This document shows, piece after piece, positions 10,506-20,443 of a stretch of DNA of 64,000 nt. This DNA is from Perkinsus olseni. Lineage: Eukaryota; Perkinsozoa; Perkinsida. Location of the stretch: positions 62,001-126,000 of the forward strand of contig JABANN010000016.1 in NCBI GenBank assembly GCA_013115125.1. Reading direction: 5' to 3'. Made by a program: the position numbers and the translations under genes. Every line of letters starts with the position of its first letter. Position 1 is the first letter of the stretch. Below the pieces are notes generated by a model. It saw only the letters and a list, made by a program, of their open reading frames with translations, was not told the DNA's origin and did not search any database.

Positions 10506-13097
10506 CTACTCATCGTCGTCGTCCGGAGGAGGCGGCCGGCGTCGCGGAGCAGAATCGGGGAGGTGGCCGAAGTGACCGAACTTGGCAATTCTCTGTTGTC
10601 TTGAAACCTATTTAAACAGGGGCGACAGCACCATCGACTCCACTAGGGTACTACAAATGCCATCGAGAATAGATACGCGAGCAGATTTGTGTGAGGACGA
10701 GCGAGAAGGTCGCAGGAGGAGTTGGGAGGCCCTCATACCTCGAGTATGGAAACAACAGGCGGCGGCTTCGGTGGAGGAGGTAAGGTGGGCAGATGAGCCA
10801 CGCAGGGCTCCACGGATCGCTGTTCATCCTGAAGGAGATCGTTGCACCAACTGCAACTGAAGTACACGGTCCTACTTGTCCTTCTTCCTTCGAGCGGTCT
10901 ATTGTCTTTGCAGGCGGCAACTTCATCGATGGCAGTGTCCTCAGGAGATTCTCGCCGCCAATGGGCAGAGCGAAGGGTATGTGGGAACGGTCTATTCTCA
11001 CCTCGTTCAGGTTAACGCCGAACTCCTGATCTCAGGGGAACCAAGTAATGACCCTGGAGACTGCTGTTCTGTCGCGCTCGACACGCGAGTCGTCACTTTC
11101 GGAGCTCTGTGCATGCTCCGCTTCAAGGCCTCCCTTCGGAGTGCCTCCAGGGCCTCCAGTTCGAGCCCTCGGACGCGGTCGGCTGCGGTGACGCCTGCCA
11201 ACGCGAGGTGGTCTAGGGCCTTCATCGCAGCGCTGCTACCCTGACGTCGTTCGAAGTGGTTCGCATCGACCCCTGCCTCCCGCATCTTATACTCTAAAAT
11301 GAAGAGCACCTGAGGTTGAAGCTGGCAAGATTCAAAATCGCTCCGCGATGATACTCACCTCATCAGCTAGGGCATCAACTTTCTGCTCATACCAGTCGAT
11401 CCTGGACGCAAGCGACTGGATGTAGATGGGAATCCGGTTCACATCACGCGCCTTCGGTTCGCCTACAGAGCCGTAGTAAAGTACTCGCGCGAAAAATTAA
11501 AGACAATGACATAGCCGCGAAGTCCCACCTCGAAGCTTGGCGCATCCGTGCAAGAACTCATCGCGATTGACCTCGCCATCTCCATCAGCGTCGAGGCACT
11601 CAAAGACTCGGTTCAAGTCATTGACTGGCATGTTGATCTCCGCTAAGAGCGATATGATTTTGGGATTGTTTGCGGCCTCCTGAGAGGGTGAAAAGCTCGC
11701 CGTCCAGGGTGCCGGAAATCGGTACAAAAGACCCCTGTAACTGGTAAGACGACTACACAGCAGCGGCCTGGCCTCACATGCATAACCTATTACCAGCACA
11801 GGTGATGCATAACAGACCTCACCGATTGAACTCCGGTCTCAGGGACGGTGGTTATCATGAGCTAGCTTACATCAAGCTCCTCTTTGTCAAGTTTGCCATT
11901 CTCATCAACATCGATTTCTTCAAAGATTCTCCTCAGCTTAAGCATGACCTTGGCCTGTGCTCGAGATTTCTGTATCTTCAATTGCTTCTCGTTCGCCTGA
12001 TAGAAGAGCCTTCAAAGAAAATCGCGCCGCTCGGCCGGCGGTAGTCACCTTGGCGGCGTCAATGGCGTTGTTGACAATGGAAGAGAGCATAACATTGAGG
12101 ATAGCATAAGCTGTGATGAAGAGGTATGGCAAGAAAAAGAGCCACATGACAGGATAAGTTCGACCCACCGGCCGGGCTATGCTGACCATCCAGTGGTCCT
12201 GCGTTGTTACTTGGAACAGCGTCAACAAGCCTGCCCAGGGAGTGCCAAAATACTCGTAGGTGTCGAAGTACTCGTAGGGCTCGGCGGTGAGACGATTGGC
12301 GAAGGACCAGGCATTCGACTGGCCGAGGACCATTCTCAAGATGATAGCGCAGACCCATGTTAGTGAAAAGAGCAGCAGCGCCACCCAGGCAAGCGTTTTA
12401 AGCATCGCAATGACGCCAGTGAAGACCAGCCAGAGCTCTCGGAAGAATCTCAGTAAGCGGACCATTCTGATGAGACGAATCATCCGCACTAAGCGAAGAC
12501 TCAGGAGAGACTTCAGGGCGGAATCGGACAAGATGAAAGTTTCGACGATGGTCTTGATGACGAGGACGCAGTCGAAGATGTTGAAGGCGCTGCTGAAGTA
12601 TTCGGCGCGATTGTAGTAGATTCTGACGGTGAGCTCGGCTATGTATATCAGTACAAAGAAGATGTTTAGAGTCTCGAAGACGAGGTGGTGAGGGTCTTCA
12701 GCGTCGGTTTGGATTCCTGCAAAAAGGGCTCCTGCGCCGTTCCGCTTGCATTCACCAGCCTACCTATTTCGATAGCGTTTAGAGCTATTATCACTCCCAT
12801 CATCGCGTTGAACCAAGGACGCTCGCAAATTGGCAACTTGTTCTCGGGGACGGTATCTTGTGAGGGGACGAGGAAACTTTACGGGTGAAGGGAATCTGGG
12901 GCGCTGATAATACCTTTCTTCTGGGTGCCCAGGATTTGTTTTTTCGGAGTCTCTAGAGCGCCCGTCGACGAGTGGAGCTGGGTAGCGAGCTGAAAGGGCC
13001 AAAGTCAAACGGCAGCGGCGGCAGCTCGATTGGTCCCCACTGCGTTGTGCCTTCTCGAAAGGTGCGGATCCGCGAAAGTGACCACAGCTTGTGCCAT
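10506..13097 (-). CDS. single-domain voltage-gated cation channel with two EF-hands (CatSper/EukCat-like)
   Basis: Six transmembrane segments are readable: S1 (FNAMMGVIIALNAIEIG), S2 (LNIFFVLIYIAELTVR), S3 (FNIFDCVLVIKTIV), S4 with Arg every third residue (RLVRMIRLIRMVRLLRF), S5, a pore loop FQVTTQDHWMVSI, and S6 (LFITAYAILNVMLSSIV). The T-Q-D-H-W filter fits the TxDxW pattern of Ca2+-permeable CatSper-type channels. After S6 come two canonical EF-hand loops, DVDENGKLDKEE and DADGDGEVNRDE, implying Ca2+ feedback, then a helical tail. Exons: 13097-13041, 12989-12914, 12856-12774, 12731 onward through the pore, then shorter ones. One reading stops at 11007. An alternative splice into VYFSCSWCNDLLQDEQRSV and a Pro-rich, DDDDE-ending tail stops at 10506. 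The alternative has matching phases, so the C-terminus is uncertain. Confidence 0.88.
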
Positions 13098-13207
13098 GAC
13101 GAGAAGTCAAGGAAAGCGCATCCGCTGGGAGTATCCGACTATCTTTATGGCCGCTCTCTGTGACAACGCTAAACGAAGGAGACATTTTGAAACGATGTAC
13201 TCAGGCA

Positions 13208-14101
13208 TCATGTAACAAGCAAGTGAGCATCAGCGAGCAGACTTGACGCTCTTTCCAACTTCGAGGATGCCGAGTTGATGCGGTTGCCGTTTTCCCTCTC
13301 GTAGCGCAGGAGAGTCAGCTCCTGAGTCAGCGCATCACGCTCTCGCCCTGGATGCAGTCCTACTACCTGCTGGACAGAGCCAATGCCACGCCGCACCTCG
13401 TGTAAACTCTCTCGGTCGATGGCTTCGATTCGGGACAGCATCTCCAGGGCTCGTCGAACGGCGGCAAGGCTGGAAGAGGATTGAAGGGAATCCTGTTGTT
13501 CCAGTGTCTTCACGCCAGCCTGGAGAGCGAGCGCCCGCAACGTTCCGCTTACAACAGTGATCTAGATAGTCTGTGGAGAGCTGATAGTCAACCATATGCG
13601 GCTTCGACTAGGCCCGGTAGGTTTAATTGGATCCCTGAAAGTGTCGCCATCACGAGTCTTGTGTAGGCCGCAGGATTGCCACCTCCCTCAGCAGGGCTCT
13701 CAGTGAGGTCCTCGTCCAGCATGGACTCACCCTCGAAACATAGTCCTTCGCCAGGGAGTAAGATCACGAGCAGGAAAAGGCGCGACACCCCGACGATCCC
13801 TCCGCCCTTCAACCTGGCCTCGTTGGACAGGGCCATCGGGGTGGAAAATGAGAGGCCTCACTTGCGAGTGATTGCGACCCTCTCTTCATCTTCCGAGCAG
13901 ATAACTGCGCTATTATCATCTCTCCCGGCGCGCAGCTCGTTTGCAATACGCACCTCCATTCCACATGTGATGATCTACGGACGGCCACCGCTAGAGTTCG
14001 CCGACAGCCACCGGAGTGCCTACGTCATCACCACCGACGCTCCGATCATTCGCAGACCACAACAAGCACGTTGTATCGTTCCTTTTGCACAGGGCACGCA
14101 T
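13208..14101 (-). CDS. unknown protein with helical C-terminus, several exons
   Basis: It starts at ATG 14101 (MRALCKRNDTTCLLWSANDR). An intron from GTAGGC to CCGTAG leads in phase to IITCGMEVRIANELRAGRDD and on to SEDEERVAITRK. A donor CGCAA|GTGAGG then leads to a hydrophobic stretch (VSRLFLLVILLPGEGLCFE). The last part (13208-13520) is amphipathic and helical (LAAVRRALEMLSRIEAIDRE; SASSKLERASSLLADAHL) and ends at 13208. The middle joins (13560-13770) do not resolve cleanly. No family was recognised; the helical tail resembles tethering or SNARE-associated proteins only in composition. A plus-strand open frame overlaps 13676-14125 and is a weaker alternative. Confidence 0.5.
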
Positions 14102-14287
14102 TCACCCACTCAAACCGTAGCCTGAGGGCGGCGCCATTAGCGACTCGAATATTACTGCTGTACATGGGAGCAATGGTGCGGCATAAAGCTGTCAAACTGC
14201 CCCTGCCTCTGGTCCTCCTCCTCCTCCAGCCAGCGACGTATGGTCTACGCATTCTTTAGTAGCCGACCCGTATCCGAGAAGAGAAGG

Positions 14288-14316
14288 GAGGCCACCCTGC
14301 CAGGCAGGGTGGCCTC
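14288..14316. repeat. perfect palindrome, 14-bp arms, 1-nt spacer
   Basis: The left arm GAGGCCACCCTGCC is followed by one A and then its exact reverse complement. It looks like a bacterial terminator hairpin and is followed by ATTTTCCC, but the setting is eukaryotic. It belongs to the same class as the odd-spaced palindromes at 33-42 kb. Confidence 0.9.
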
Positions 14317-14382
14317 ATTTTCCCATTCTGCATTCTGCAGATTCTGGCTTATTCCGCTACAGATTCTTTTCCCATTCATTCT

Positions 14383-14409
14383 GGCTACAGGCAGGGCCTG
14401 CCTGTAGCC
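14383..14409. repeat. perfect palindrome, 13-bp arms, 1-nt spacer
   Basis: The left arm GGCTACAGGCAGG, one G, then the exact reverse complement. It sits 67 bases after the previous palindrome. The DNA between them is built of ATTCTG-like repeats. The two palindromes are not copies of each other. Confidence 0.9.
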
Positions 14410-15364
14410 GGTTGAGTGTCTAGAAGGTCCTGATCAACTTCAGAAGAGGCATAGCTAAGCAGATGTGTATGTGAGCACCGCAAGACTCTTCAACCCCTGC
14501 TGTCTGCAGAGGTATCATGTAGCTGGGTTGAACATAAGACCGAGGCCTGCGGAACAGCCTTGCAGGGAAATCCTACTGATGGGCGAAATGTGGTAAGAGA
14601 CTCTAGCTGTTGATGGTCGTTTAGTGCCTGTCGCATCTCCAGAGCTTGTGGGGGGCCTGCTAAAGCCAGAAATGCCCAGCTGCGGTACGTTGAGACAGTG
14701 GGGGTATTACTCTGAGGAAAGGTCGGGAAGTGCTCGCTCGGAGGTACTCTTGGCCAGCTTCCCCCCCTCCCCTACTGGAGGTTCTGGAGACATTTGACAG
14801 CAGTAAGAGACTGGACGCTGGACGACACTGATGAAGCCGCCAAGTGAAACTTCGGTGTCGGGTGCTCGGAAGCGAGTCCAGTCCGGTCCGGTTGTGGATG
14901 GTCCCTTCCTGAATGCGGTATCCTCCCCAAAACTCCTCTTGGTAAAGTGCCTCCGAGCGAATAACCGTAACCGCACACCCTTCGGTCAAGCGAGGAAGTC
15001 AGGAATACATAAGTGCGGGACAGATAGGCGACAGGCTCGCTTCAACTCACATGTGGTGGTTTGAAGTCATCAGCCTGTTCGTGAGACCCCCCTCTCGAAT
15101 GCATCACGAGCAATCGTCCCCGCCAAGACCCCAAGTACCTGTAACATCGTTGAATGCTTTACTACCGCTGTTAAGTGGCAATCGCGCGCGCCCGAAAATC
15201 ATTCGGCCGCACGCAGACGGTGGTCTGTGCGTACAGGACATGGAAGCTGTCGAGAACCGTGACACTGAATGTTCTACCGGAAATCATCGCTTTATTGAGG
15301 CGATATGAGACTTTGCTGCTTTAGTTTGTTTATCCTCCGATCGAAGGTCGGTTTTCGTGGTTCC

Positions 15365-16753
15365 ATGTCCGAAACTGAGACTGACATCAAAGAGATCCCT
15401 CGTCGGAAGAGCACGCTCAACGTATTCCGCGAGAATGGTCATCTTATACTCAAGCTCGGCTCTGGATTCTTCGCGGACGCCTATGATATGTTTGTGATAG
15501 ACATAGTCCTGGCCATCTTGCAGGAGCTTCAGTTCGAGGATCCGGAGGGGATCGGCCTCACAGAGGAGACCAAAGGGCTCATCGCTGCCGCTACTTCCGC
15601 CGGTGCTGTGCTGGGGATGATTTTCTTCGGTGTACTCGGCGACTATGTCGGCCGTCGTGTATCGATCATATGGACTGGAGCTCTGGTCGTGCTCGGTTCT
15701 ATCGCCTCCGCCTGTGTACAGCGCTCCGAGGTCCTGTCGTTGGCCTACCAGCTCTGCATTTGCCGTGTGGTCCTCGGCTTCGGCATTGGTGGCGAGTACC
15801 CTCTGTCGGCGGCTATGGCATCGGAAAGGGCCTCTAGCGACGTTCGGGGTCGGGTGGTGGCCGGGGTTTTCTCTATGCAAGGCGTGGGCATGATCGCCGC
15901 CTCGGTGATACCGCTGATATTCCTGTCTGCTGGAGCGTCGATGCACTTCACGTGGCGCTTCCTGCTGGCCATTGCCGTGCTTCCCAGCGCCGGAGCGCTG
16001 TATTTTAGATTCGGTCTCAAAGAATCGGCTGCCTTCAATCAAGCCAGACGACGAGCCCCGGCGAACTTCGCCTCTCGAGTCAAATCAGTGTTGAACATCC
16101 TGGTCTTGGTTGCCGTGCCGCTCTTCGGCACTTCTCTGTCGTGGTTGTTCATGGATGTTACGTTTTATGGGACGGGTGAGTTCAAGCACGCCGTGGCTGA
16201 CTCGCTCTTCCCAGAGGGCGACGGCCACGATAAGGTCGTCGATGCCGCTATCTTTGCTATGGTCATCTCGTTCATTGCCCTACCTGGTTACATTTGCGCG
16301 TGTCTTTTTATAGATAAGTTAGGGCGATGGACGTTACAAGTTTTGGGTTTCTGCATGATGGTCGTCTTTTATCTGGTCATGGCCGTCTGTATACAGTTCA
16401 AGGCGAATGCATATCTCAATTTGGTGGTCTTCGGTGTGACTTTCTTCTGGACTAACTTTGGCCCCAATACTACCACTTTCATCATACCCTCCGAGATTTA
16501 CCCAACAGAAGTTAAGACCACTTGCCATGGGTTCTCCGCGGCCATGGGTAAAGTTGGTGCTATTATTGGGGCCTATTCGTTTCCTACCTTACAAGCTAGA
16601 GTAGGTCTTCATGTCGTCATGTATGTCTGCTGTGTCGTTGCAGCTGCGGGGCTGGTAGCGACTCTGGTATTCCTCAAGAAGAGCGTAGTTGACAAGGGCA
16701 TCAAACTTCAGTTAGATAAGCATTCGACTGCGCGCTACACAGCGCCGCAGTAA
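15365..16753 (+). CDS. PHO84-type phosphate:H+ symporter, copy 1 (MFS, single exon)
   Basis: A 462-residue major facilitator with 12 expected membrane segments. The start chosen is ATG 15365 (MSETETDIKEIPRRK), because the paralogues align from just after it; an upstream ATG at 15305 adds 20 residues. Family marks: FADAYDMFVIDIV in TM1, GDYVGRRVSI in the TM2-3 loop, and GFGIGGEYPLSAAMASER in TM4. The residues that bind phosphate in fungal PiPT/PHO84 are also present: Q in FSMQG, W/D/Y in WLFMDVTFYG, and K in MGKVGA. It probably imports inorganic phosphate with protons across the plasma membrane or an internal membrane. It has no intron, unlike the flanking genes. Residues 305-405 are nearly identical at DNA level to copy 3. 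Confidence 0.93.
   Translation: MSETETDIKEIPRRKSTLNVFRENGHLILKLGSGFFADAYDMFVIDIVLAILQELQFEDPEGIGLTEETKGLIAAATSAGAVLGMIFFGVLGDYVGRRVSIIWTGALVVLGSIASACVQRSEVLSLAYQLCICRVVLGFGIGGEYPLSAAMASERASSDVRGRVVAGVFSMQGVGMIAASVIPLIFLSAGASMHFTWRFLLAIAVLPSAGALYFRFGLKESAAFNQARRRAPANFASRVKSVLNILVLVAVPLFGTSLSWLFMDVTFYGTGEFKHAVADSLFPEGDGHDKVVDAAIFAMVISFIALPGYICACLFIDKLGRWTLQVLGFCMMVVFYLVMAVCIQFKANAYLNLVVFGVTFFWTNFGPNTTTFIIPSEIYPTEVKTTCHGFSAAMGKVGAIIGAYSFPTLQARVGLHVVMYVCCVVAAAGLVATLVFLKKSVVDKGIKLQLDKHSTARYTAPQ
16277..16581 (+). repeat. conversion tract shared with 21335-21639
   Basis: This 305-bp part of transporter copy 1 matches copy 3 with about seven differences by eye, while flanking coding DNA of the two genes is clearly diverged. 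Only three of the changes alter the protein (K/N, Y/F, A/T). Confidence 0.85.
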
Positions 16754-16756
16754 GTT

Positions 16757-17667
16757 CTCGTCGGCGTTTAAAGTCCCTTCCGTCGTGAAATATTTTACGT
16801 TGCATAGTTCATCAGTATCACGTATTTGGCGCCTACCGTAACTACCTAGGTCTATCGGAAACGCGAGGCTACTCTCGCAGTTTACGAGACTTTCTTATTG
16901 TGGGCGTCTGCCTATCTTATCAATGAGCCAACTATATATGTAACGGGAGTGTGAGCTTCAGCGTCCCTCCTTATTTTTTCCGAGATGGGCGAGTCATTCT
17001 CACTCTCTCAAATAACTGCTACACCTGCTACTACTCTATTTGTTCACTCAGCGAGATGTTTTTTCATTCGGGCAGGATAAGTTGAGAATAAGTCCTGGCG
17101 TCCAGCACGTCTGGTCCAGGAAGCTGCGATGATTTAGTTTTGAGGAGTTGGTGTATTGAGTGGCGGTCTTGCGAGCACTACATTGATTGTTTGCGATATC
17201 TATCATGTGTGTTGTGTTCTGTATGAGGGTTGTCGGGGGGAAATGCTTATCTTGTCTTCGTTTCGGACGGCAATTCTGAAACCCAGAGTCGTTTCTGGAG
17301 ATGATGATAGAGGTCGCATGCGACTGTAGAATTGAATCTAGATTTCCATACCAGTTCTTTCGATGAACTGCATTGATTATCCCCTTGGTATCATGCGCTG
17401 TTGCGGTTGTTACACTAGCTGAGAGAACTCCTCGGGATGTCCCCTTTTGTGTGGCGGCTAGCCTGTCGAGCCATACATCAAATCGTGTACGGTCAGGTTT
17501 CAAGTCGGGTGTGATTCATCCGTTCACGCGTTGTGGAGGATAAGCGGGTTGAACTAGTTACGAAGGAGGTCTCAAATGCGCAAACTCGAGTCAACTGTGT
17601 CGCGGCATTGCTGTGATTTGGTCGTTCACTAGTAGAGTTCCTTTATTTGTTTCACCTCTCTGTTTTC
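16757..17667. other. intergenic between transporter copies 1 and 2
   Basis: About 900 bases, AT-richer than the genes. A 151-codon minus-strand frame at 17048-17503 has no motif, lies in AT-rich DNA and is treated as chance. Promoter and 3' untranslated sequence of the neighbours must be here, but no element can be named. Confidence 0.4.
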
Positions 17668-19065
17668 ATGTCGTCGACTCCTAAGCCCGTTGTCGAGGTC
17701 AAGTCCCCAAGTACCTTCTCGGTATTTAAGGATAACTTTCCTCTCATATTGAAGCTCGGCTCCGGTTTCTTCGCCGATGCTTATGATATGTTTGTTATCG
17801 ATATCGTACTCTCCATCTTGGGCGAGCTTCAAGACATTGATGCCGACGGAATTGGCTTGGACGACAGCACTAAGGGCCTGATCGCCTCAGCCACTTCTAT
17901 CGGTGCTGTTGGTGGTATGATATTCTTCGGTATCATTGGTGATGAGGTTGGTCGTCGTTTAGCCATCCTTTGCACGGGCTCGCTCGTTGTTCTCGGCTCC
18001 ATCGCGTCAGCCTGCTGTATGAGGGCTGAGGCTTTCCCTCTGGCCTACCAACTCTTCCTTTGCCGTCTAGTTCTTGGTTTCGGCATTGGAGGCGAGTATC
18101 CTTTGTCGGCGGCAATGGCGTCCGAGCGCTCTTCGGCTGCCACTCGCGGTCGCGTCACTGCTGGAATCTTCTCCATGCAGGGATTGGGCGCGGTTGTTGC
18201 CGCAGTACTACCTCTAATACTACTTGCATGTGGGTCGCCGCTCCAGGCTACCTGGCGCGTTCTCTTAGCCGTCGCCGTGCTTCCCAGCGCTTTCGCTCTC
18301 TATTTGAGGTTCTCTCTAAAGGAGTCCGATAGCTTCAAGAACGCTAAAAGCAAGAGACATGGTAACACCATTGATCGGGCCTCCAAGTTCGCGAAGACCA
18401 TCTGGAAGCTCATCTTGCCACTTCTCGGTACCTCCCTGTCCTGGATGTTCATGGACATCACATTCTACGGGACCGGCGAGTTCAAGCACGTTGTGGCCAA
18501 TGAGTTGTTCCCCGGTGGAGAGGGCGTCCAGAAAGTTATGAACGATTCGTGGTTCGCCTTTGTGGTGTCTCTCGTGGGTCTTCCCGGCTATATCTGTGCT
18601 TGTATCTTCATCGATAAGCTCGGACGATGGAGATTGCAGGTTCTCGGTTTCGTGATGATGATATTGTTCTACTTGGTAATGGGTATATGCTCGCAGTTCA
18701 GCACCAATGCGTATTTGAACTTGGTTATTTTCGCCATTACATTTTTCTGGACTAACTTCGGTCCCAACACTACAACTTTCATCATTCCCTCTGAGATCTT
18801 CCCGATCGATGTTAAGAGTACTTGTCACGGTTTCTCGGCTTCTATGGGTAAAGTAGGTGCCATCATCGGTGCCTACTGCTTCCCCACTTTGCAAGCATCA
18901 ATGGGCCTAGCAGGCGTCATGTACGTATGTGCTGGTGTGGCGGCCTTGGGTTTGGCATCAACGTTGATATTCTTAAAGAGGAAGCTGTTGGATGGTGCCG
19001 CGGATGCTTCCCACGATGGTTATTCCACCGAAGATTCCGATGTCGAGCTCAAGCCCTCCGCCTAA
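17668..19065 (+). CDS. PHO84-type phosphate:H+ symporter, copy 2 (MFS, single exon)
   Basis: 465 residues from ATG 17668 (MSSTPKPVVEVKSPSTFSVF). It has the same landmarks as copy 1: FADAYDMFVIDIVLSIL, GDEVGRRLAI, GFGIGGEYPLSAAMASER, FSMQGLG, WMFMDITFYGTGEFKH, SMGKVGAIIGA. The C-terminus is cytoplasmic and acidic (STEDSDVELKPSA). There is no intron. It is about 900 bases after copy 1, same strand. It is not part of the conversion tract: its DNA differs from copies 1 and 3 at many silent sites in the same region. Confidence 0.93.
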   Translation: MSSTPKPVVEVKSPSTFSVFKDNFPLILKLGSGFFADAYDMFVIDIVLSILGELQDIDADGIGLDDSTKGLIASATSIGAVGGMIFFGIIGDEVGRRLAILCTGSLVVLGSIASACCMRAEAFPLAYQLFLCRLVLGFGIGGEYPLSAAMASERSSAATRGRVTAGIFSMQGLGAVVAAVLPLILLACGSPLQATWRVLLAVAVLPSAFALYLRFSLKESDSFKNAKSKRHGNTIDRASKFAKTIWKLILPLLGTSLSWMFMDITFYGTGEFKHVVANELFPGGEGVQKVMNDSWFAFVVSLVGLPGYICACIFIDKLGRWRLQVLGFVMMILFYLVMGICSQFSTNAYLNLVIFAITFFWTNFGPNTTTFIIPSEIFPIDVKSTCHGFSASMGKVGAIIGAYCFPTLQASMGLAGVMYVCAGVAALGLASTLIFLKRKLLDGAADASHDGYSTEDSDVELKPSA

Positions 19066-19068
19066 GCA

Positions 19069-20443
19069 CTTTTGTGGTTTTCTGTAGAGATGGTGCCAAC
19101 TCAGATGGTCTGCTCGAGTCAACCAACCTGTCATAAATTGTTGGGGTTACTCTCAGCAACAAGGCTATTCTCTCCTCTAGTCAGGAGGTGCTTTAATAAG
19201 TGTTATTCGGTGCAAAGCCGATGATGTTCCTCCGGGCAATAATCAGCATTCTCGGTTATGTGATAGAGATATGTGTACATACGTTGTTATTGCCGATTCC
19301 GGTGTAAATAGAGCAGGCAGAGATTTCTCCGCTCAATTTTGCACGCCCTCGCCGTACCATTCTCTGAAGGAGATGGTGTGGCGTACGCGCACAATCTTAT
19401 TTGGGGCTTTAAAAGCTGCACGTCAGCTGAATGCCTCGTTGCTGAACTAGAACGATCGTTATTATTTTCCGCCGGTTGTCAAGAGTGTCATCGTAGGAGT
19501 ATCGCTCTCGATCGAAGTGTTTATTGCCGGTGTTATCGGCAGATCCCTTGAAGGCTAAGCGATGCCCTGCACGTCAGGATCGTCAGTCTAGAGGCATTCT
19601 GCTGTTTCTACTATAAGTTCTACTACCAAGTTGTCAGGGTGTAGTCGTATACTTATCACCCGTGGTTGTTTCTCCCGTGTCGATGTTAATGGACAAGTGT
19701 TGTGTTTTCTAGTGTAAGGTACTGTTATTCGATAGACGTCCTTTGTCAGCTTTTAGCTCATCTCGGGTTCCCGTCTCCGTTACCTCTTATCGCGGTTCGC
19801 TCTTCGCGCGTCGGAGGAATCCCGACAATCGATGAGTTTGTAGAATAATCGACCGTTACATAGCCCTATTCCTGTATGTAGGACAGATTAGGTCTCAACA
19901 CGCGAGACCCCTGTGTATTTCCCTTTCGCCGCCGGCGACTCGCCGATCGTCTGCTGCGGCCTCGCTCTGAGACGACTGAGCGAAAGCGACGCAATCATTA
20001 CGGTGGAGCTATGAGGACCGCCGTAGTCCTTTCAGAACATCACTTCCAGCCTCCACAATTGAGTATCGGGTTGGTAGTTCTCTTCCGAGCGCGGCTGGCA
20101 TGTGCATGCGTGCAGAGGGCGGTGAGCCCGAGCGTGTACGTGCCAACTGGGGTGACTAGACCAAATAACATTAGAGGCATGGTCGTAGTAGAGATGATAC
20201 TTGCCGCCGAGGTGACACTCGGAGTGCTCAATCACGGGAGCCATACCCCGTCGCAGTGGCGTGCAAGGGGCAGATAGATTCGTCGGGAGAAATGGGAGGG
20301 AGTGGAAGTCGATTAACCGGGGATGGTCGGTGGAGTGCTTGAGGTTTTCCTCACACTTCGGGATACTGCGATCCCGGTGTGATTCCATTTCAATGATGCA
20401 TATGCGCCTCGTTAGGGTTTATATTCTCGGTGAACCTCAGTTG
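19069..20443. other. intergenic between transporter copies 2 and 3
   Basis: About 1.4 kb with no supported gene. It contains the duplicated 3' flank (19491-19685) listed separately. Minus-strand frames at 20032-20388 show no motif. Confidence 0.4.
19491..19685 (+). repeat. copy of the 3' flank of transporter copy 5
   Basis: This stretch aligns with 26694-26890. Shared blocks include TCGTAGGAGT, GTTTATTRCCGGTGTTATCGG, GCGATGCCCTGCACGTCAGG and TATCACCCGTGGTTGTTTCT, with small gaps. At 26.7 kb it starts right after the stop codon of copy 5. Here it lies 426 bases after the stop of copy 2, with no matching gene end in front of it. Confidence 0.8.

Larger units (their letters stand above)
14102..15364. 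other. intergenic, with two perfect palindromes
   Basis: No gene is supported here apart from the palindromes listed separately. Short frames at 14660-15064 on both strands overlap one another and show no motif. The 5' region of the first transporter is included. Confidence 0.4.

Noticed and set aside
10582-11029. Plus-strand gene with TOR-like HEAT fragment (GLHGSLFILKEIV)
   Set aside because: Short similarity only. The minus strand has a longer phase-consistent path joining the channel C-terminus through this region.
14288-14316. Rho-independent terminator
   Set aside because: The shape fits, but the flanking genes are spliced eukaryotic genes, and the same 1-nt-spacer palindromes occur widely without T-runs.
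15284-16042. 252-codon minus-strand frame across transporter copy 1, and similar antisense frames in copies 2-5
   Set aside because: They mirror conserved sense coding of the MFS genes. The sense frames carry all family motifs and the antisense frames none.
17048-17503. 151-codon minus-strand frame between transporter copies
   Set aside because: No motif, no splice context, AT-rich intergenic DNA; probably chance.
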